Source of the DNA: VXYL01 sp963666465
GTDB taxonomy: Bacteria > Pseudomonadota > Gammaproteobacteria > Pseudomonadales > Azotimanducaceae
Reading direction: 5' to 3'
Assembly: GCA_963666465.1 (NCBI GenBank)
Contig: OY762824.1
Coordinates: 2,666,001 to 2,730,000 of the forward strand
DNA length: 64,000 nucleotides
Shown: in pieces, positions 56,080-64,000 of the stretch
How positions within the stretch are numbered: position 1 is the first letter of the stretch
How the letters are laid out: the number at the start of each line of letters is the position of its first letter
Program-made: the position numbers and the translations under genes
The notes under the pieces: generated by a model
The model's input: only the letters and a program-made list of their open reading frames with translations
Told to the model about the DNA's origin: nothing
Databases searched by the model: none

Positions 56080-57216
56080 GGCAATCGAACCGAACCTCAC
56101 ACTGGCGGCTTCAGCCGACCGGGAGGACGTTCCGTCCTCGCGCCGCCGCGGCGCCACGCTGCAGGGGCCCTTCGAGATCGCCAGCAGGCGGGTCCGCGGC
56201 GGCGAACGACTGCAGTTCGAGCTGCCGATGGCGCAGCTCTATACCCAGGCCCCGCTGGACCTGGCCGTGGAAGTCGTCCGCGGACGCTGGCAGGGCCCGG
56301 TTCTGCTCGTCTGCGCAGGGATCCACGGCGACGAGCTGAACGGCGTCGAGGTCATCCGCCGCCTGCGCACGCTCCGATCCCTTGACCGCCTGCGCGGCAC
56401 CCTGGTGCTCGTGCCCGTCGTCAACCTGTTCGGCTTCCTGAGCCAGTCGCGCTACCTTCCGGATCGCCGCGACCTCAACCGCAGCTTCCCCGGCAGCGAG
56501 AAGGGCTCCGTGGCGGCGCGTACGGCGAACCTCTTCTTCCGAAACGTGGTCGCCCGCTGCACGCACGTCATCGACCTGCACACGGCCGCCGTCAACCGCG
56601 ACAACCTGCCGCAGATCCGCGCGTCTCTCGACCAGCCGGGCGTGGAGGAGATGGCCCGCGGCTTCGCCATTCCGGTGATCGTCGACTCCGCACCGCTGCC
56701 CCGCAGTCTCCGCGCCGAGGCCGCGAAGATCGACATCCCGGTCGTCACCTACGAGGCCGGGGAAGGACTCCGCCTCGATGAGAAGGCCATCGTCACGGGA
56801 GTGCGCGGCGTGGTCAACGTCATGCGCACCCTCGACATGCTGCCGGCCCGACGCTCGCGCGCCGCGCGCGCCGAACCGTATGTCGCCAACACGACGGGTT
56901 GGTACCGGTCGCCCGCAGACGGCCTGTTCCGGCCGCTCGTGCGGCTCGGGGCCCAGGTCCGGGCCGACGAGACCCTCGGGGTGGTCTCCGCCCCGTTCTC
57001 GTCGGCCGACACGGTGCTGTCGGCGCCGTTCGAGTGCATCGTCATCTGCGTGAGCCGCCTGCCGCTCGTGAACGAGGGCGACGCCCTGTTCCACCTCGCG
57101 CGCTTCCGTGCGGTGTCGGACGTCGAGGGCGAGATCGCCTCCCACGAGAGCGACATCGCCGACGACCGCTGTTCGAGATCGAATCGGTCGACGACATCGA
57201 CCAGGACGCCAGTTGA
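56039..57216 (+). CDS. Succinylglutamate desuccinylase/aspartoacylase family metallohydrolase
   Basis: M14-like zinc amidohydrolase. The zinc ligands are in AGIHGDELNGVEVIRR (His96, Glu99) and THVIDLHTAA. Further conserved parts are PDRRDLNRSFPG and VVTYEAGEGLRLDEKA, with a C-terminal barrel-sandwich domain (SPADGLFRPLVRLGAQVRAD). Its placement after RimB-RimK suggests a role in cleaving N-acyl or glutamyl groups. Near 57165 one base seems missing: the natural end DPLFEIESVDDIDQDAS (stop 57216) lies in the adjacent frame, whereas the present frame runs to 57361 through unrelated codons. Activity could survive. It starts 41 bases inside rimK. Confidence 0.82.
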
Positions 57217-57279
57217 ATCCCTATCCGACATCCTGTCCGGTCCGTCCCTGGCTCTGCCGGCCAACCGGTCGCCGACCTG

Positions 57280-57748
57280 TCATCCCCGGCCGCGGAGGCG
57301 CGATCGCGTCGGACGCCGCAAGTACCGCGTCCGCGGCAGCACATGCTTGCGCATCGTGTAGTCCCATCGGTAGCGCTGGTTCGAGAGCCTGTTGTCCGCC
57401 CTGGGCGGCGGAAAGCGCCTCCAGCGCAGGTATTCCTCGTTGGCCTCCGCGAACGTCAGCGCCCCGCCGTTTCGATGCCGCGGGTCGAAGCCGCCCTTGG
57501 CAAGGGCACGGTTGTTCGTCGCAATGCGGCGCGCCTCCTTCAGCGTCACGTCTGGGTATGCGCCGAGCCCCCAGGTCGAGGCGCCTGCCATTGACGCGCA
57601 GCACCTGCGTCCAGGAGCGCGTACTGCGCTTCTGCACTATCAGGTAGAGTCCGTGGCCGTCGCCGTGACGGCCCGCCGGCAGGTTCGGAATCGCCTTCGC
57701 GTTGAGCTTGCACCCGTCCTTCCTCGTGTTGTCGACCACGCGGACCAA
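57280..57748 (-). pseudogene. Tyrosine integrase, N-terminal fragment
   Basis: Typical DUF4102-type integrase head: KLNAKAIPNLPAGRHGDGHG, LYLIVQKRSTRSWTQVLRVN, then after a frameshift near 57580 GLGAYPDVTLKEARRIATNN, RALAKGGFDPRHRNGGALTF and EANEEYLRWRR, ending at 57280. The catalytic C-terminal domain is missing. No attachment site or tRNA is adjacent. An AT-richer leader (57760-57900) precedes it. Confidence 0.75.
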
Positions 57749-58036
57749 CCGTAGAGACGCCTCGCCCCTTGACTACAACAAATCTTACAACAACACGCTT
57801 CGGTTCCACACCGCTCCTCCTTGGCCCGGATCGTCCCGTTTTTTCGCCTAAAGGTAATCAATACAGCAGTTTATCGTATGGATAAGCTACCCTGCGGAAT
57901 CCAGAGCGACCTCTCTGAACAGTATGCTTCGAACATGAAGCTCCTCAAGCGAAGACGATCCCGCTCGGCGCAAGCCACCCGCGTCTCCTCTGCCGGCTTT
58001 CGTTGGCAATCCAACAGTTGCGGTATCGTCGTCGCC
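57749..58036. other. AT-richer intergenic region
   Basis: Divergent leader between the integrase head and the lipoprotein gene, with TTGACTACAACAAATCTTAC (57768-57787) as a possible promoter region. No gene is supported. Confidence 0.35.
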
Positions 58037-58396
58037 ATGAAGACCGCTTCCCTCCTCGCCGCCGCTGCGGTCCTCGCGCTCGCCGGATGCGCGAGCGCGC
58101 CGCGACCGCTGCAGCTGGTGGCGGCTGGCAGCCTGGCCTACCCGGAAGCCGCTCGCACCGAGGGTATCGAAGGCGTGGTGCAGGTGCGCTACGACGTCGA
58201 TGTCACCGGCGCCGTGGTCAATGCCCACGTGGTGGTTGCCGATCCGCCGGAAACCTTCGACCAGGCGGCGCTCGACTTCGTGCTGTCCTGGCGCTTTCGC
58301 CCGCCGGAAGCGAACGGCAGGCCGGTGGTGGCCGAAGGCAATGTGAGCGAGATCGCCTTTCGCCTCGACGATGGCCGCGCGGACATCTACCCGTGA
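58037..58396 (+). CDS. Lipoprotein with a TonB C-terminal-like domain
   Basis: A 119-residue lipoprotein. The signal peptide MKTASLLAAAAVLALAGCAS has the lipobox LAGC with Cys18. The rest is a TonB-type domain: YPEAARTEGIEGVVQVRYDV, DVTGAVVNAHVVVADPPETF and DFVLSWRFRPPEANGRPV. Unlike TonB it lacks a membrane anchor and proline spacer, so it is likely a stand-alone periplasmic member of the family. ATG 58037 is chosen for the signal peptide. Confidence 0.8.
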   Translation: MKTASLLAAAAVLALAGCASAPRPLQLVAAGSLAYPEAARTEGIEGVVQVRYDVDVTGAVVNAHVVVADPPETFDQAALDFVLSWRFRPPEANGRPVVAEGNVSEIAFRLDDGRADIYP

Positions 58397-58431
58397 TGCT
58401 GCGGGCGCAGTTGCATTGGCGCAGATGTTCC

Positions 58432-59064
58432 TTAGGGCAAGCTCGAGCGACCCTCCATGCATGCCCGGCCACGCGCCCAGGTGACGACGATGGTCCCACC
58501 AGACTGCGCCCCGAGCACGGCCCACAGCTCGACGATGCTGTGGATGCGCACGCCGGCCACCGTCAGCAGCAGGTCCCCCGCCACCATGCCGCAACGGTGC
58601 GCAAGGCCGCCGTCCGTGGCGGCGCGCAGTTCGAGCCCCACGGGCGTCTGCGTGACGCTGCCGCCGAAGTCGGCGGGTACCGTGGAATCCACGTCAATGC
58701 CGCGTTCCAGGTAGAGATGGAAGTTGGCGGCGATCTGGCGAAAACGTGCCTCGAAGATCTCCGGTGCGGCATCGAAGATCGCGCCGAAGCCGCTTTGGCA
58801 CAGCGTCACCCGGGTCGGCCAGCCGGCCGCCGTCGCCGGTTCCACGCGAATCTCGATCTCGGTGCCGGCGCACGGCATGTCGTCCTTGCGCACGCGCAGG
58901 AGCCGTTGCGGCTGGCTCTCGAGCACCGTCACCTCGCAGCTGGCGCCATCGGCTGATGGGAAGGCGGGCACCCGGCTGCGGCCGCGCGCATCCTGGTGGC
59001 GACAGGCGTCCCACACCTCGTGCATGGGTCGCTCCACGTTGAATACAGCGGTCAGTGCGGTCAC
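58432..59064 (-). CDS. START-like (SRPBCC) plus PDZ domain protein
   Basis: About 210 residues from GTG 59064 (MTALTAVFNVERPMHEVWDA). The first 140 residues look like a SRPBCC lipid-binding fold (EVTVLESQPQRLLRVRKDDM, GFGAIFDAAPEIFEARFRQI, AANFHLYLERG). The rest is a PDZ-like domain (GLAHRCGMVAGDLLLTVAGV, IHSIVELWAVLGAQSGGTI). No signal peptide, so probably cytoplasmic. The start is uncertain: GTG 59064 lies only 16 bases from the divergent start at 59081, so one of the two must begin further in. Confidence 0.65.
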   Translation of the reverse strand: MTALTAVFNVERPMHEVWDACRHQDARGRSRVPAFPSADGASCEVTVLESQPQRLLRVRKDDMPCAGTEIEIRVEPATAAGWPTRVTLCQSGFGAIFDAAPEIFEARFRQIAANFHLYLERGIDVDSTVPADFGGSVTQTPVGLELRAATDGGLAHRCGMVAGDLLLTVAGVRIHSIVELWAVLGAQSGGTIVVTWARGRACMEGRSSLP

Positions 59065-59080
59065 GACACCCGGGTTCGCT

Positions 59081-60973
59081 GTGACGAGTCGTGATTGTAG
59101 TCGCCCCTGGCGTCGGCACATCCGACGGGCTGTGGCGGCGGCGAGCTCAATCCTCGCTCTCGCCGCTGCCGCCGCCCCAGATGCGAGCCACGGCTATTCC
59201 TACATCTATGGCCTCAAGTACCCTCCCGACTTCGCCCACTTCGACTACGTCAACCCCGATGCCCCCAGGGGCGGCACCCTCCGCACCCCCGGCTTCGGCA
59301 ACTACGACAGCTTCAATCCCATCCTGGACCGCGGCGTCGCTCCGGCCGGCATCAGCTTCCTCGGCTTCCCCAAGTTCATCTACGACTCCCTGCTCGAACC
59401 CGCCATCGACGAACCGGCCAGCCAATACGGCCGTCTCGCCCATTCCGTGCGCGTGCAGGGCGACAGCATCGAGTTCCTGCTGCGCTCCGAAGCCCGCTGG
59501 CACGACGGTCAGCCCATCACCGCAGAGGACGTCGCCTTCACCTTCAACGCCGTGCACGACCACGGTTCCGTGGAGCTCAAGTCGTCCCTTGCAAGCGTAC
59601 TCGCAGCAGAAACCCCAACGCCAGGCACGGTGATCTTCCGCCTGCGTCCGAACGCCCCAGACGCCGCCACCGTGCCGCTCTTTCTCGGCCGCATGGCGAT
59701 CTTCCCCGCGCACTATTGGCGCAAGCCCGGCCGCGACATCAGCAAGACCGTCGCCACGCCGCCGCTCGGCAGCGGCCCCTACCGCATCGGACGCCACTCG
59801 TCGGGTCGCCGCATCGAGTACGACCGCGTGCCCGACTACTGGGGGCGCGACCTGCCGGTGAACCGCGGCCGCTACAACTTCGACACCATCGTCTTCGACT
59901 ACTTCCGCGACGAGCACGTGCGGCGCGAAGCCATGGCGGCAGGGGTGGTCGATGTGGGCCTCGAGTCGGTGGCTAAGAACTGGGCCATGCAGTACGACAA
60001 GCTGCCGGCGGTGCAGGCGGGGCTCCTGAAGAAGGAACTCGTGCCACTGACCCAGCCGGCGGGGCTCTGGTGGGCCATCATCTGGAACCTGCGCCAGCCA
60101 AGGTTCCAGGATCTCCGCGTCCGCAAAGCGCTCGCTCGCCTCTACGACTTCGCCTACATCAACGACACCCTCTCCTACGGCTTCTACGTCCCCGGCAGAA
60201 GCGTGTTCCAGAACTCGCCCATGGCGGCGGCGGGACTGCCAAGCAAGCGCGAACTGGAACTCCTGGCGCCGTTCCGCGCCGAGCTGCCGGAAGAGGTGTT
60301 CGGCGAAGCCTTCCAGCCCCGCCGGCACGAGGGGAAGGGGCTAAACCGCGAGGCCATCGCCGAGGCCATCGCGCTCTTCGATGCCGCCGGCTGGCAACTC
60401 CAGGACGGCACGCTTCGGAGCGCCAGCACCGGCGAGCCCTTCCACATCGACTTCGTGGTCGTCTCCACCGGCCTCGTCCGCACCCTGCAGCCCTACCTCG
60501 CCACCCTCAAGCGCGTCGGCATCACCGCCACCGCCCGCGCACCAGAGCTGTCGCACTGGTTCCACCGCATGAGAACGCGCAAGTTCGACGCCGCCCAGCG
60601 CAGCTTCGAGCCAGCCCACGCACCGGGCCTGCAACTGCGCAACTGGTTCGCGTCCGCCAGCGCCGACACCGAATACGGCGGCAACTGGGGCGGCGTCCGC
60701 CACCGGGCAGTGGACTCCCTGGTCGATCACGTCATCAAGGCCCGCACCAAGGACGACTTCCTGGCCGCCACCCGAGCCCTCGACCGCGTCCTCATCTGGA
60801 GCCGCTACTTCCTCCCCCGCTTCTCCTCCCCCGGCTACCGCCTCGTCCACTGGGACCGATTCGGCCGCCCAAGGCACGCCCCCCTGGAACGCATCGCCTA
60901 CCTCGACACCTGGTGGTGGGACCAGGACAGATCCACCGCCGTAGACGAAGGCATGAAGCGACTGGGCCTCTGA
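59081..60973 (+). CDS. Periplasmic peptide/oligopeptide-binding protein (SBP family 5, YejA-like)
   Basis: A 630-residue solute-binding protein of an ABC importer. From GTG 59081 it has a signal peptide (RAVAAASSILALAAAAAPDA; an internal GTG near 59133 is an alternative start). SBP_bac_5 features follow: DFAHFDYVNPDAPRGGTLRT, LLEPAIDEPASQYGRLAHSV, SEARWHDGQPITAEDVAFTF, TPPLGSGPYRIGRHSSGRRI, LWWAIIWNLRQPRFQDLRVR and KALARLYDFAYINDTL. The length and the N-terminal YGLKYPPDFAHFDYVNP fit YejA. No permease or ATPase genes lie downstream in this window. Confidence 0.9.
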   Translation: MTSRDCSRPWRRHIRRAVAAASSILALAAAAAPDASHGYSYIYGLKYPPDFAHFDYVNPDAPRGGTLRTPGFGNYDSFNPILDRGVAPAGISFLGFPKFIYDSLLEPAIDEPASQYGRLAHSVRVQGDSIEFLLRSEARWHDGQPITAEDVAFTFNAVHDHGSVELKSSLASVLAAETPTPGTVIFRLRPNAPDAATVPLFLGRMAIFPAHYWRKPGRDISKTVATPPLGSGPYRIGRHSSGRRIEYDRVPDYWGRDLPVNRGRYNFDTIVFDYFRDEHVRREAMAAGVVDVGLESVAKNWAMQYDKLPAVQAGLLKKELVPLTQPAGLWWAIIWNLRQPRFQDLRVRKALARLYDFAYINDTLSYGFYVPGRSVFQNSPMAAAGLPSKRELELLAPFRAELPEEVFGEAFQPRRHEGKGLNREAIAEAIALFDAAGWQLQDGTLRSASTGEPFHIDFVVVSTGLVRTLQPYLATLKRVGITATARAPELSHWFHRMRTRKFDAAQRSFEPAHAPGLQLRNWFASASADTEYGGNWGGVRHRAVDSLVDHVIKARTKDDFLAATRALDRVLIWSRYFLPRFSSPGYRLVHWDRFGRPRHAPLERIAYLDTWWWDQDRSTAVDEGMKRLGL

Positions 60974-61321
60974 CAGGCGGAGCGGGGCCGGCGAACGCGC
61001 ATGGTCGCGGTCTCGTGGCGACCAGCACGGAGTTGCTGCGGTTTCGGGTTCGGGGTTGCCGGGCTTGGGACAGACCACCGGGCAGGCGGCGGCCATGATG
61101 GGGAGCGGGGAGCCAGCGTTCGATGCAGCTGGATGTGCCGGGATCACGCCTTTGCCCGCCAGGTCGAACCGCCGTGCAAGGTCCTTCGGCTGCCCACTGC
61201 ACAATCTTGGGGCGCTACCACGCAGCGTAGTAGATGCGAGATGGGCGCTCTCTGCACCACCTCTGCCGGCTGATGCAAGTCGGCGGTCTGAAGCGATGGG
61301 GCTGCGTCGCCTCGCTTTCGG
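60974..61321. other. Intergenic region between convergent genes
   Basis: Ends of the peptide-binding protein and the radical SAM gene face each other. No gene and no convincing terminator are seen. Confidence 0.4.
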
Positions 61322-62287
61322 CTAAGGCGAGCAGCTGCCGCCGCCGAGCACGCAGAATCGCGAGCAGTGCGGATGGTTGAGGGAAATGTCGCCCAGGGCA
61401 CCGGCCAGGGTAGGCCCGAGATCGAATTCCTCGTCGTAAGGCAGCAGGGTACACGCGGCAACAGTCGGACGCGCTGCGCCCCGGTGTTTGACGACCATCC
61501 GAGATGAAGCGCACATCATGTCCTGGGGACGCACGCCCAGGTGTTCCCAGCAGGACGAGGTGATCTCCGGCGTGTCCGCGGCCTCGTCCATCTCGGGGAA
61601 CAGAACAAGGCATTCGGGATCTGCCACATCCAGCTCGACCCCCTGTTCCCGCAGCAACCGCTCGAAGCCGAGCCGCATCGCCTGCTCGTCGTCGCCCCAG
61701 CGCCGACGAGCCGCGACGCGAACGTCGAAATCGTTGTCGTGGAGCCAGCGCAACCCCTGCATGGCGGGCTCCCAGGTTCGCGGTCCGCGCTCCTCCTCGT
61801 GCAACTCCCGGCGAAAATGGTCTATCGAGACGCGCAACGTCAAGTGCTGCACCCCAAAGCGGCTGCGCAATGCCATGAGACCGTCGGCGCACTTCATCAT
61901 GGGCCGCATTGCGTTGGTGAGCACCAGCGCCGTGTGGCCGCGACCGAGGCTCTCTTCCAGCATGTCAAGGATGTGCGGATTCATGAACGGCTCGCCGCCA
62001 GTGAATCCGACCTCCTGCAAAGGCAGGCCGAGGCTCTCCGCCTCTTCCAGAAAGCACCGAACTTCGCTGGCGCGCAGATAGACCAGTCGGTCATTGCGGG
62101 GTGTCGACTCGATGTAGCAGTTGCTGCAGCCGAGGTTGCACAGCGTGCCGGTGTTGAACCAAAGCGTTCGTAACCGGTCGAGGGCCACCTGCGCCCGACG
62201 TTCGCCGTCCGCTGTGCGATGCGGATCGCAGAACCTGGCCAGCGGAGCATCGGCGCTCGCCAAGGTGCTGGCGATAACTTCGATCAT
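61322..62287 (-). CDS. Radical SAM enzyme of unknown specificity
   Basis: A 321-residue radical SAM protein. The [4Fe-4S] motif is CNLGCSNC (Cys50, Cys54, Cys57) after LRTLWFNTGTL. GFTGGEPFMNPHILDMLEES follows, and VLTNAMRPMMKCADG then LRVSIDHFRRELHEEERG complete the partial barrel. The C-terminus has a second Cys cluster, CSRFCVLGGGSC (Cys308, Cys312, Cys319), plus TSSCWEHLG and MMCASSRMV, which could bind an auxiliary cluster as in SPASM-type enzymes. ATG 62287 has a strong GGAGG ribosome-binding site. No precursor peptide gene is adjacent. Confidence 0.88.
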   Translation of the reverse strand: MIEVIASTLASADAPLARFCDPHRTADGERRAQVALDRLRTLWFNTGTLCNLGCSNCYIESTPRNDRLVYLRASEVRCFLEEAESLGLPLQEVGFTGGEPFMNPHILDMLEESLGRGHTALVLTNAMRPMMKCADGLMALRSRFGVQHLTLRVSIDHFRRELHEEERGPRTWEPAMQGLRWLHDNDFDVRVAARRRWGDDEQAMRLGFERLLREQGVELDVADPECLVLFPEMDEAADTPEITSSCWEHLGVRPQDMMCASSRMVVKHRGAARPTVAACTLLPYDEEFDLGPTLAGALGDISLNHPHCSRFCVLGGGSCSP

Positions 62288-62680
62288 GTAGATTACCTCC
62301 TTCGGGCAACTTGGACTGAGCGGCGGTCGGGAGCGGAAGCTCTGGTCGAATGAGTATAGGCACCACGTCGGCCCCTCGCACGCCAGCTGCATTCTGGCAC
62401 CGCTGACAGAACGCGCAATGTTCTCGATTCGCGTCGCGCCAGCGGTGCTGCTTGAGCGGCAGCCCAGGAGCTGTCGGGCGCGGGTCGAGAGGCGGACGGC
62501 GTCTTCGGGCGGGTAGGCGAGGTACTGGTTCTCCTCCTGTGCGAGCCAGTCGACCACCAGCGACTAGAATATGCCCTTGCGCCTGGCGTCGCCGCTGCAA
62601 GGCGCGCCGAGCCCGTGTAGCGTTCGGCAATCAGAACAGCACCGAACCAGTCGGCGGGACGTCACGAAGGCGAGACGAGA
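62288..62680 (-). other. Leader region with a short protein-like tail
   Basis: On the minus strand, VVDWLAQEENQYLAYPPEDA and VRLSTRARQLLG (62562 to about 62465) look protein-like but lack an N-terminus and merge into non-conserved codons. It may be the end of a deleted gene. The rest shows nothing. Confidence 0.3.
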
Positions 62681-63214
62681 ATGGGCATGAGAGGGTACTT
62701 CGAGTTCGCGGGTCGTACCGGCCCGCTTGTGGTGACTTTCGGCGCCACTGTCGCGTTTCTCTTCCTGGTGTTCCCGAACCTGCCGATCAACGGAGAGATG
62801 CTCGACCTGAAGCCGGGATACTCGTTCGACGAGGCAATGGCGTCTATGGAGGGGTATGGGCCGGACGGGAGGAGTACCTACGCGTGGTCGAGCATGCTGC
62901 TCGACACGCTCTTCCCGCTGACCTACGTCACGCTCTTCGCGGGACTGATCTACCGCTTCCGGTTGACCGAGGGAACCTGGTGGCTGGCGTTCATTCCAGT
63001 GGCCGCGGGGGTCTGGGATCTCCTCGAGAACGTTCAGATCACCGCGATGCTGGTCGGCTATCCGGACGTTGGTCCAACGCAGGTGGCGTGGGCGTCGGCC
63101 TTCACGACCGTGAAGGGGTACATCGGTCCCGTCTATCAGATACTGGGCATAGGCCTGCTTCTGGTGGCTCTCGTCCGCGGCGCCCTTTCCAGGTTCCGTA
63201 GCGACGGCAAATAG
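62681..63214 (+). CDS. Membrane protein of unknown function
   Basis: A 177-residue protein with four hydrophobic segments: GPLVVTFGATVAFLFLVFPN, AWSSMLLDTLFPLTYVTLFA, GTWWLAFIPVAAGVWDLLEN and VYQILGIGLLLVALVRGAL. A periplasmic-side loop after the first segment holds MLDLKPGYSFDEAMASMEGY. The VWDLLENVQIT motif at the third segment may be functionally important. No family is recognised. It stands alone. Confidence 0.7.
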   Translation: MGMRGYFEFAGRTGPLVVTFGATVAFLFLVFPNLPINGEMLDLKPGYSFDEAMASMEGYGPDGRSTYAWSSMLLDTLFPLTYVTLFAGLIYRFRLTEGTWWLAFIPVAAGVWDLLENVQITAMLVGYPDVGPTQVAWASAFTTVKGYIGPVYQILGIGLLLVALVRGALSRFRSDGK

Positions 63215-63412
63215 CATGACGAGCCGCCGGCGCGGGCGGCTCGTCAGCGTGCCGCCAGCCCGGAGCGCCCCGGTTCCGCATGCCCCGCGCCGGCGCCCGG
63301 ACCAGACGGGTCGATGCACAGGCTGGCAACCCGGTCTGGCCCGGTGCGGGGTCGCGATGCGCGGTGCCGACCGGGCGGCCGAAATCGCATGCGACTTCGT
63401 GCCACGACAGAC

Positions 63413-64000
63413 TCAGGATTCGCCTGCGCGCGTCGGCCGATACCAGATGGGCGAAGTGTAGGCGCGTTCCTGCACGGATGCCGGCACGGACTCGGGGCGG
63501 GAGCGCCGAAACGCGAGGCGTCGTAGGTGGTCCATCGCGGCGTGGGGATCGCGAGGACGCGCACGTAGTGGGCTGCCGGTGGCGCGGATCGAAATCCGGG
63601 TCGCGCCAAACCGCCGTGAGGCTGGCCGCTCCGATGGTGTTGTCGTAGGACGCCGCATCGACGTCGACGGTGTTCCCAACTGGCGTCCGGTAGCGTCCGT
63701 CGGGGTCGATGGTGCGCCCGTCCGAAACCGCCACGTCGTGGATGCGCTCCACGATTCGCCCCGGTCGGGATCTCCCCCAGTTTGACGACCTGGATGCGGT
63801 CAGGATTCGGATCGAAGGGGCGCGTGAGGCGGCAACGAGGAACGTGGGCGCGGCATCCGCCGACGCCGGGGGGGGGCAATGTCGCCGCCCATTGGGCACG
63901 CCCTTCGCGTAGCCGACGGCCGCCAAGTCCGGCGACCTAGCGTCGTCCGGGACGAAGTCGAAGCCGCCGAAGAAGCGCACCATCATGCGCGGGCCGGTGG
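63413..64000 (-). pseudogene. DUF3604 protein, C-terminal relic running off the window
   Basis: Pieces in three frames match the end of DUF3604 proteins: VRFFGGFDFVPDDARSPDLA, AVGYAKGVP, then RVHD-like VERIHDVAVSDGRTIDPDGR, TPVGNTVDVDAASYDNTIGA, AVWRDPDFDPRHR, then VLAIPTPRWTTYDASRFG, then VQERAYTSPIWY. At least four frameshifts separate them, so the gene is dead. The 5' part lies beyond 64000. DUF3604 proteins are large predicted periplasmic hydrolases of the PHP-like type. 63215-63412 shows nothing. Confidence 0.7.

Overview
The window looks like the chromosome of a high-GC gammaproteobacterium. The gammaproteobacterial housekeeping order survives in blocks: hflK-hflC-purA-(Trm112-like)-folE2 on the minus strand at 31.0-26.3 kb, and rnr-rlmB next to tRNA-Leu at 5.0-1.9 kb. 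The genome is heavily invaded by insertion sequences (two IS630-like, one IS481-like, one IS1380, one IS110 relic) and by at least four families of small palindromic or miniature repeats. It carries many frameshifted or truncated genes while core genes stay intact. That combination suits a host-associated or recently bottlenecked lineage, but this is inference; no species can be named from the sequence alone.

Layout. 0-6.5 kb: broken IS630 copy with an amplified terminal repeat, a miniature element, rlmB, rnr (with an in-frame repeat inside), tRNA-Leu(CAG), an intact IS630 copy. 6.5-12.2 kb: accessory debris with a BrnT-type toxin-antitoxin pair, two ArdC antirestriction relics, a nuclease-like pseudogene and hicAB. 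12.2-17.5 kb: a large secreted repeat-domain protein broken by frameshifts. 17.9-26.4 kb: carB and ftsH, each lacking its 5' part beside a repeat or IS110 relic, a ferritin-like gene, a decayed N6-adenine methylase and an integrase tail. 26.3-33.7 kb: folE2, Trm112-like, purA, hflC, hflK and a fused class III CoA-transferase. 33.7-36.6 kb: IS481-like element, tRNA-Lys, a membrane protein and small genes hit by repeats. 36.6-44.3 kb: a tight three-gene operon of SNF2 helicase, Mre11/SbcD-like nuclease and hookless Rad50/SbcC-like ATPase. 44.4-49.1 kb: VapB fragment, secreted protein, Eis-like acetyltransferase with a PEP-mutase-like enzyme, serine hydrolase. 49.1-53.5 kb: IS1380 and derivatives, DUF21 protein, stress-protein relic. 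53.8-57.2 kb: overlapping operon of membrane protein, K+ channel, RimB-like protease, RimK and aspartoacylase. 57.3-64 kb: integrase head, TonB-domain lipoprotein, START/PDZ protein, peptide-binding protein, radical SAM enzyme, membrane protein and a DUF3604 relic at the edge.

The most unusual content is the repeat biology. Repeat A (about 110 bp, three hairpins) occurs seven times, mostly flanked by CT on both sides. Two occupied/empty site comparisons inside this window show that it is mobile. One copy is translated in frame inside RNase R, another destroys a small gene by frameshift, and IS1380-type elements sit at the CTAG it carries. Repeat B behaves similarly and forms the C-terminus of the SbcD-like nuclease. 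They recall, but are not shown to be related to, the Rickettsia palindromic elements.

The helicase-nuclease-ATPase operon is the best candidate for an under-described DNA-processing or defence system. It is preceded by an eight-copy hexanucleotide tract touching the helicase ribosome-binding site.
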